In this document: positions 59,011-64,000 of the stretch, one piece after another
Numbering within the stretch: position 1 is the first letter of the stretch
Layout of the letters: each line of letters starts with the position of its first letter
NCBI RefSeq assembly: GCF_038051945.1
Contig: NZ_CP150302.1
Location: forward strand, 3,596,001-3,660,000
Reading direction: 5' to 3'
Length of the DNA stretch: 64,000 bases
Origin: Paenibacillus sp. FSL H3-0469
GTDB taxonomy: Bacteria; Bacillota; Bacilli; Paenibacillales; Paenibacillaceae
Notes under the pieces: generated by a model
The model's database searches: none
What the model saw: the letters and a program-made list of their open reading frames with translations, nothing else
Told to the model about the DNA's origin: nothing
Program-made: the position numbers and the translations under genes

Positions 59011-59364
59011 TTAGTCGATAATCTCTCCGGATCTTTTTGCTACCCGAACCTTCTTACCGTTATCTAGTACTTTATAGCCGATGCGCGTAACTTTCCCGCT
59101 CTTCGGATCAATGTGCATTACGTTGGACACATGGATCGAAGCTTCCTGCTCGATGATTCCGCCTTGCGGATTCAGCTGGTTAGGCTTCTGGTGTTTCTTC
59201 ACCATGTTCACGCCTTCTACCAGGACGCGGTTTTCACGAGGATAAGCAGCGATGACACGGCCTTTTTTACCTTTGTCTTTCCCGCTGATCACAAGCACCA
59301 CATCATCTTTTTTCACGTGCAGTTTATTGTTATGGGATTCCAGAACTTTTTTAACTCTAGGCAT
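59011..59364 (-). CDS. rplX: 50S ribosomal protein L24
   Basis: 117 aa with a KOW motif ([20 protein letters not shown]) and [20 protein letters not shown]. It initiates 50S assembly. Confidence 0.98.
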   Translation of the reverse strand: MPRVKKVLESHNNKLHVKKDDVVLVISGKDKGKKGRVIAAYPRENRVLVEGVNMVKKHQKPNQLNPQGGIIEQEASIHVSNVMHIDPKSGKVTRIGYKVLDNGKKVRVAKRSGEIID

Positions 59365-59419
59365 TGATTACACCTCCTATAACTACCTTTTCAAGTACAA
59401 CCGAGTATCACTCGGATTT

Positions 59420-59788
59420 TTAGATTACTTCCGGTGCCAAGGAAACGATCTTCATGTAGTCCTTGTCGCGAAGTTCGCGAGCAACTGGTCCGAAGATACG
59501 TGTTCCGCGCGGGCTTCTGTCGTCTTTGACAACAACAGCTGCATTTTCGTCGAATGCGATGTAAGATCCATCTTTACGGCGTACCGAACGTTTTGTACGA
59601 ACAACTACCGCTCTAACAACATCACCTTTTTTGACAACGCCGCCTGGTGTTGCTTGTTTAACGGAACAAACGATCAGATCGCCGATTGCTGCTGTACGGC
59701 GTCCAGTACCACCCAGTACGCGGATACACATCAGTTCCTTCGCACCAGAGTTGTCAGCCACATGCAAACGTGTAAATGGTTGAATCAT
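59420..59788 (-). CDS. rplN: 50S ribosomal protein L14
   Basis: 122 aa: [20 protein letters not shown] and [20 protein letters not shown]. Binds 23S rRNA at an intersubunit bridge. Confidence 0.98.
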   Translation of the reverse strand: MIQPFTRLHVADNSGAKELMCIRVLGGTGRRTAAIGDLIVCSVKQATPGGVVKKGDVVRAVVVRTKRSVRRKDGSYIAFDENAAVVVKDDRSPRGTRIFGPVARELRDKDYMKIVSLAPEVI

Positions 59789-59828
59789 TATTATTTTCCT
59801 CCTTCCGGAAAGGGATCTGCTTCATGTT

Positions 59829-60095
59829 TTAGATGATTACCGCTTTTTCAACCACTTCAACCAGTCTCCACCGTTTGTCCTTCGACAATGGACGAGTTTC
59901 CATGACTTTCACGACATCACCAATTTTAGCTACATTCTCTTCATCATGTGCCTTGAATTTCTTCGTGGACTTGATGCGTTTGTGATACAGATTGTGCTTT
60001 TTATAGGTTTCAACAGCAATTACGATGGTTTTATCCATTTTGTCGCTGACTACTTTACCGATCAGCACTTTACGTGCATTACGCTCTTCGCTCAT
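59829..60095 (-). CDS. rpsQ: 30S ribosomal protein S17
   Basis: 88 aa: [20 protein letters not shown] and [20 protein letters not shown]. Binds 16S rRNA early in assembly. Confidence 0.98.
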   Translation of the reverse strand: MSEERNARKVLIGKVVSDKMDKTIVIAVETYKKHNLYHKRIKSTKKFKAHDEENVAKIGDVVKVMETRPLSKDKRWRLVEVVEKAVII

Positions 60096-60138
60096 AATTA
60101 GCCTCCTTCCTGATTACGGATTATGCATCCGCCGTCAC

Positions 60139-60336
60139 TTAACTAATCCCAAGTACTCTTTGATGGATAACGGTTTTAGCACGAGCTATTTCCTTACGCA
60201 CATCACGAATCCGAGTCGGGTTATCCAGTTGGCCTGTTGCCAATTGGAAACGGAGATTGAAAAGTTCTTCCTTGAATCCGGCGATTTTCTGTTCAATCTC
60301 AGCAGTGGTTAAGTTGCGAAGTTCATTAGCTTTCAT
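60139..60336 (-). CDS. rpmC: 50S ribosomal protein L29
   Basis: 65 aa from ATG 60336, overlapping rplP by 11 bases. [20 protein letters not shown] and [20 protein letters not shown] are typical; it lies at the exit tunnel. Confidence 0.97.
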   Translation of the reverse strand: MKANELRNLTTAEIEQKIAGFKEELFNLRFQLATGQLDNPTRIRDVRKEIARAKTVIHQRVLGIS

Positions 60337-60760
60337 TTGCTTCACCACCCAATTCTTCACGTTTCACAAACTTAGTCTTTACAGGCAGCTTGTGAGCGGC
60401 AAGACGCATCGCTTCACGAGCGATTTCTTCCGACACGCCTCCGAGTTCGAACATAATCTTACCCGGTTTAACTACAGCTACCCATTTCTCAACGTTACCT
60501 TTACCACTACCCATACGAACCTCGAGAGGCTTCTGAGTGATTGGCTTATCCGGGAAAATCTTGATCCAAACCTGACCGCCACGTTTGATGTAACGTGTCA
60601 TTGCGATACGAGCAGCTTCGATCTGACGGTTAGTGATCCAAGATGGCTCCAGTGCCTGCAAACCGAATTCGCCGAAGTTAAGCTCGGTTCCGCCTTTTGC
60701 CATACCCTTCATGTGACCGCGTTGTTGCTTGCGGTGTTTAACGCGCTTTGGTACCAACAT
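60326..60760 (-). CDS. rplP: 50S ribosomal protein L16
   Basis: 144 aa: [20 protein letters not shown], then [20 protein letters not shown] and [20 protein letters not shown]. It is near the A site. Confidence 0.98.
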   Translation of the reverse strand: MLVPKRVKHRKQQRGHMKGMAKGGTELNFGEFGLQALEPSWITNRQIEAARIAMTRYIKRGGQVWIKIFPDKPITQKPLEVRMGSGKGNVEKWVAVVKPGKIMFELGGVSEEIAREAMRLAAHKLPVKTKFVKREELGGEANES

Positions 60761-60762
60761 GA

Positions 60763-61428
60763 TTAGTTGCCTCCTTCCTGAGCAGCTTGTTTCTTAGCTG
60801 GGGGAAGAACTTCTCCACGATAAATCCATACTTTTACGCCGATACGGCCGTAAGTTGTATGTGCTTCAGCTGTTCCGTAATCGATATCAGCACGAAGCGT
60901 ATGAAGTGGAACTGTTCCTTCGCTATAACCTTCTGAACGGGCAATCTCAGCGCCGCCAAGACGTCCGCCAACCTGAGTTTTAATACCCTTTGCGCCGGAA
61001 CGCATAGTTCTTTGAATCGCTTGTTTCAGAGCACGACGGAACGATACGCGACGTTCCAGCTGTTGTGCAATGCTTTCAGCAACAAGAATAGCATCCAGTT
61101 CAGGGTGTTTGATTTCATTGATGTTGATGTGTACTTTCTTACCGCCGGCGATAGCTGTAACTGCGCTGCGAAGTACTTCTACTTCTGCTCCGCCTTTACC
61201 AATTACCATACCTGGCTTGGCAGTGTGAATTGTAACGTTCACTCGGCTTGCCGCTCTTTCGATCTCGATGCGGGAAACAGAGGAATCTTTCAACTTGCCT
61301 TTAAGGTATTCCCGGATTTTGACGTCTTCCATTAAAAGAGTACCGAAATCTTTGCCTGCATACCATTTTGATTCCCAATCGCGAATAATACCGACTCGGA
61401 GTCCGACTGGATTTACCTTTTGACCCAC
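60763..61428 (-). CDS. rpsC: 30S ribosomal protein S3
   Basis: 221 aa with a KH domain ([20 protein letters not shown]) and [20 protein letters not shown]. It lines the mRNA entry channel. Confidence 0.98.
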   Translation of the reverse strand: MGQKVNPVGLRVGIIRDWESKWYAGKDFGTLLMEDVKIREYLKGKLKDSSVSRIEIERAASRVNVTIHTAKPGMVIGKGGAEVEVLRSAVTAIAGGKKVHININEIKHPELDAILVAESIAQQLERRVSFRRALKQAIQRTMRSGAKGIKTQVGGRLGGAEIARSEGYSEGTVPLHTLRADIDYGTAEAHTTYGRIGVKVWIYRGEVLPPAKKQAAQEGGN

Positions 61429-61441
61429 GTGTTATCCCTCC

Positions 61442-61774
61442 TTATTTCTCAGATACCACCAAAGTAATGTGGCTGGTACGTTTATTGATCCGACTTGCGC
61501 GGCCCATGGCGCGCGGGCGGAAACGTTTCATTGTAGGACCCTGGTTAACGAAAACTTCGCTTACGAATAAGCTGTTAACGTCCATAGAGTAGTTATGCTC
61601 AGCGTTCGCAATCGCCGAGTTCAGTAGCTTCTCAACAACCGGAGAAGCGGACTTCGGAGTGTGGCGAAGAATTGCAATTGCTTCCCCCACTTGCTTGCCG
61701 CGAATCAAGTCAACAACCAGTTTCGCTTTACGAGCGGAAATCCGCACCGATCTTGCATGTGCTTTTGCTTCCAT
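61442..61774 (-). CDS. rplV: 50S ribosomal protein L22
   Basis: 110 aa from ATG 61774 (GGAGGGAAAAC upstream). [20 protein letters not shown] and [20 protein letters not shown] are typical; its loop reaches into the exit tunnel. Confidence 0.98.
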   Translation of the reverse strand: MEAKAHARSVRISARKAKLVVDLIRGKQVGEAIAILRHTPKSASPVVEKLLNSAIANAEHNYSMDVNSLFVSEVFVNQGPTMKRFRPRAMGRASRINKRTSHITLVVSEK

Positions 61775-61805
61775 TGTTTTCCCTCCTCTCAAACGAAGAC
61801 GTTAA

Positions 61806-62084
61806 TTATCTTCTGGTTTTCTTATCGTCACCCGCGTGGCCTTTGTAAGTACGTGTTGGCGCGAACTCGCCCAACTTGTGACCTACCATATCTTCCGTTA
61901 CGTATACAGGCACGTGTTTGCGGCCGTCATATACACCAAACGTATGTCCGATAAACTGAGGGAAAATGGTTGAGCGACGGGACCAGGTTTTTACTACGAC
62001 TTTCTTGTCTGTCTCGTTCAAATCCTCAACTTTTTTCAGCAGGTAGCCATCGATGAACGGCCCCTTCTTTAAACTGCGACCCAT
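61806..62084 (-). CDS. rpsS: 30S ribosomal protein S19
   Basis: 92 aa: [20 protein letters not shown] and [20 protein letters not shown]. Located in the head of the small subunit. Confidence 0.98.
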   Translation of the reverse strand: MGRSLKKGPFIDGYLLKKVEDLNETDKKVVVKTWSRRSTIFPQFIGHTFGVYDGRKHVPVYVTEDMVGHKLGEFAPTRTYKGHAGDDKKTRR

Positions 62085-62161
62085 GTGTGAATCCTCCCTT
62101 CATCCGGTTCTTCAAAACCGCGAATCGACGCTTCGCGCTTAACTAACTTGCCTGAAGCGTC

Positions 62162-62992
62162 TTATTTTGTGCGGCGACGAACGATATATTTATCAGATGC
62201 TTTGTTTTTCTTACGCGTTTTGTAGCCGAGGGTTGGTTTGCCCCAAGGTGACATTGGCGATTTCCGTCCGATTGGAGCGCGGCCTTCACCACCACCGTGT
62301 GGGTGATCGTTAGGGTTCATGACAACACCGCGTACTTCAGGACGACGTCCGAGCCAGCGGCTGCGTCCGGCTTTACCAATCTTGATCAGTTCGTGATCTC
62401 CGTTACCTACGGCTCCGATAGTCGCACGGCAAACGCTGAGGATTCTGCGAACCTCACCCGAGTTCAAACGAACAGATACGTATTTGTCTTCTTTACCCAG
62501 CAACTGAGCTTCAGTACCGGCAGCACGAACCAATTGTCCGCCTTTGCCTGGTTTCAACTCGATGTTGTGGATAACTGTACCTACCGGGATGTTGATCAAC
62601 GGAAGGCTGTTACCAATTTTGATATCCGCAGCAGGGCCGGACTCAACTTTATCCCCAACTTTAAGGCCTTTAGGAGCGATGATATAACGTTTCTCTCCAT
62701 CAGCATAGTGGATCAAAGCAATATTGGAAGTACGGTTCGGGTCATACTCAATTGTAGCAACGCTACCTGGTATGCCGTCTTTAGTCCGTTTGAAGTCGAT
62801 GATACGGTATTTACGTTTGTGTCCGCCGCCATGGTGACGAACCGTAATTTTACCTTGGTTGTTGCGTCCAGCATGCTTGAACAGCGGGGACAGCAACGAT
62901 TTCTCTGGCTGGTTTGTTGTGATTTCTTCAAACGTAGACACAGACATGTTGCGTCTTGCCGGAGAGGTCGGTTTGTACTTTTTGATTGGCAC
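62162..62992 (-). CDS. rplB: 50S ribosomal protein L2
   Basis: 276 aa: [40 protein letters not shown] and [19 protein letters not shown]. It is needed for subunit joining and peptidyl transfer. Confidence 0.98.
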   Translation of the reverse strand: MPIKKYKPTSPARRNMSVSTFEEITTNQPEKSLLSPLFKHAGRNNQGKITVRHHGGGHKRKYRIIDFKRTKDGIPGSVATIEYDPNRTSNIALIHYADGEKRYIIAPKGLKVGDKVESGPAADIKIGNSLPLINIPVGTVIHNIELKPGKGGQLVRAAGTEAQLLGKEDKYVSVRLNSGEVRRILSVCRATIGAVGNGDHELIKIGKAGRSRWLGRRPEVRGVVMNPNDHPHGGGEGRAPIGRKSPMSPWGKPTLGYKTRKKNKASDKYIVRRRTK

Positions 62993-63019
62993 TATAGTTT
63001 CCTCCTTACTTTAAGAGTA

Positions 63020-63313
63020 TTATTCTACCGCTTCAAAGAACTCAAGCGGCTTGCTGTCCGGGCTAAGCTTCACGATGGCTTTTTTCCACTCCGGAGTATA
63101 ACCGGAATATTTGCCATAACGTTTCAGTTTACCAGGTACGCGCATTGTGTTCACACTAACGACTTTTACTTTAAAAATAGCCTCGACAGCTTTTTTGATT
63201 TCGGTCTTGTTAGCACGGATATCCACTTCAAAAGCGTACTTCAGTTCGCTCATGTATTCGGATGTGCGTTCCGTAATCACTGGACGCTTAATTATATCAC
63301 GAGGATCTTTCAT
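63020..63313 (-). CDS. rplW: 50S ribosomal protein L23
   Basis: 97 aa: [20 protein letters not shown] and [20 protein letters not shown]. It is a docking site for trigger factor and SRP at the exit tunnel. Overlaps rplD by one base. Confidence 0.98.
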   Translation of the reverse strand: MKDPRDIIKRPVITERTSEYMSELKYAFEVDIRANKTEIKKAVEAIFKVKVVSVNTMRVPGKLKRYGKYSGYTPEWKKAIVKLSPDSKPLEFFEAVE

Positions 63314-63936
63314 TACGCGAACACCTCCTCTACCTTCAGAACTGCTTCTTTAGTGATGATCAGTTTGTCGTACGTCAGTACGTCAAGAACATTGATGCCG
63401 TCAGCCGCTACGAATTTCACCCCAGGGATGTTACGAGCGGAAAGTGCTACATTGTCATCATAGCTAGGAGCTACGATCAGGGCTTTGCTGCCCACTTTAA
63501 GGTTGTTTAGAATCGCTGCGAATTCTTTCGTCTTCGGAGCATTCAGAGTCAAGCTATCCAATACGATAATGTCATTCTCAAGTACTTTTGAGGACAACGC
63601 GGATTTGATGGCCAACCGGCGAACCTTCTTAGGCAATTTCCAGGAATAGCTGCGTGGTGTTGGTCCGAAGACTACGCCGCCGCCTTTCCATTGTGGAGAA
63701 CGAATGGAGCCTTGACGAGCACGACCTGTACCTTTTTGTTTCCAAGGTTTACGACCGCCGCCACGCACTTCAGAGCGTCCTTTTACTTTGTGTGTACCGC
63801 GACGAAGGGAAGCTCTTTGCATAAGTGCAGCTTCATGCAGCACATGTACATTCGGTTCGATACCGAAAACTGAATCACTCAGTTCAACTTCGCCAACTTC
63901 GTTACCACTAGTATTGAAAAGTGTTACTTTTGGCAT
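63313..63936 (-). CDS. rplD: 50S ribosomal protein L4
   Basis: 207 aa: [20 protein letters not shown] and [20 protein letters not shown], ending [16 protein letters not shown]. In Escherichia coli it also represses the S10 operon; that control is not shown here. Confidence 0.98.
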   Translation of the reverse strand: MPKVTLFNTSGNEVGEVELSDSVFGIEPNVHVLHEAALMQRASLRRGTHKVKGRSEVRGGGRKPWKQKGTGRARQGSIRSPQWKGGGVVFGPTPRSYSWKLPKKVRRLAIKSALSSKVLENDIIVLDSLTLNAPKTKEFAAILNNLKVGSKALIVAPSYDDNVALSARNIPGVKFVAADGINVLDVLTYDKLIITKEAVLKVEEVFA

Positions 63937-63961
63937 TTCATGTTCCTCCTTTCTTCAGTAA

Positions 63962-64000
63962 TTATTTCTTAACGGTTTCTTTAACTTTCACGAAGCTGTT
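63962..64000 (-). CDS. rplC: 50S ribosomal protein L3, last 12 codons only
   Basis: The final codons read NSFVKVKETVKK before TAA at 63964-63962. They precede rplD by 25 bases and follow the fixed S10 order, so this is the 3' end of rplC. The rest lies outside the window. Confidence 0.85.
   Translation of the reverse strand, partial: NSFVKVKETVKK

Noticed and set aside
62297..63463. 388-codon open frame on the plus strand
   Set aside because: It lies opposite rplB and rplW, which are certain genes; the frame is a by-product of their codon use and has no ribosome site.

Overview
The window looks like a Bacillota chromosome, most likely a Paenibacillus-type organism. The evidence is the S10-spc-alpha ribosomal order with a KOW protein between map and infA, zinc-type S14 and L36, strong AGGAGG ribosome sites, and TTG/GTG starts. 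The assignment to genus is inference. Almost everything reads on the minus strand.

Layout. (1) About 1-8,812 is a contractile-tail cluster of P2-like type: hub, tail protein X, tape measure, a gpE/E' chaperone pair with a T-TTT-TTG frameshift site, tube, sheath and two tail-completion-like genes. A late activator of Xpf type and a divergent repressor/ImmA-type protease pair control it. No head, portal or terminase gene lies between the activator and the sheath, so it resembles a phage-tail-like bacteriocin (tailocin), although the window cuts off its left end. (2) 8,988-47,794 is a complete-looking 38.7-kb prophage bounded by a 60-bp direct repeat that is the 3' end of rpsI. From the left it carries a SOS-type yolD gene, two hicAB pairs, a lipoprotein, lysis genes, four or five tail-tip proteins, a baseplate, a tape measure, tube and sheath, neck, capsid, protease, portal, terminase, a probable cos region, two unusual small-peptide cassettes, a late activator, early genes, a Cro/CI switch, an ImmA-type protease and a tyrosine integrase. 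(3) 47,735-64,000 is housekeeping: rpsI, rplM, truA, rplQ, rpoA, rpsK, rpsM, rpmJ, infA, KOW, map, adk, secY and the spc/S10 genes up to the end of rplC.

How the parts work together. The tail cluster and the prophage carry related copies of three regulators (repressor, ImmA-type protease, Xpf-like late activator), each with its own operator family, so they may respond to the same signal. The prophage inserted between rpsI and the original rpsI terminator, which now lies beside the tail cluster. The phage supplies a new hairpin terminator directly behind rpsI.

The most unusual piece is at 37.3-38.7 kb: two tandem cassettes on the plus strand, opposite to the late genes. Each has a consensus promoter, a 39-44 aa membrane peptide, a GCAA-capped hairpin, a second membrane peptide of 30-33 aa, an overlapping 82-aa helix-turn-helix gene and a terminator. 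Each also has a convergent extended -10 promoter and an opposing T6 terminator that would make a roughly 270-305 nt antisense RNA over the first peptide. This looks like a duplicated type I toxin-antitoxin module with an added regulator.
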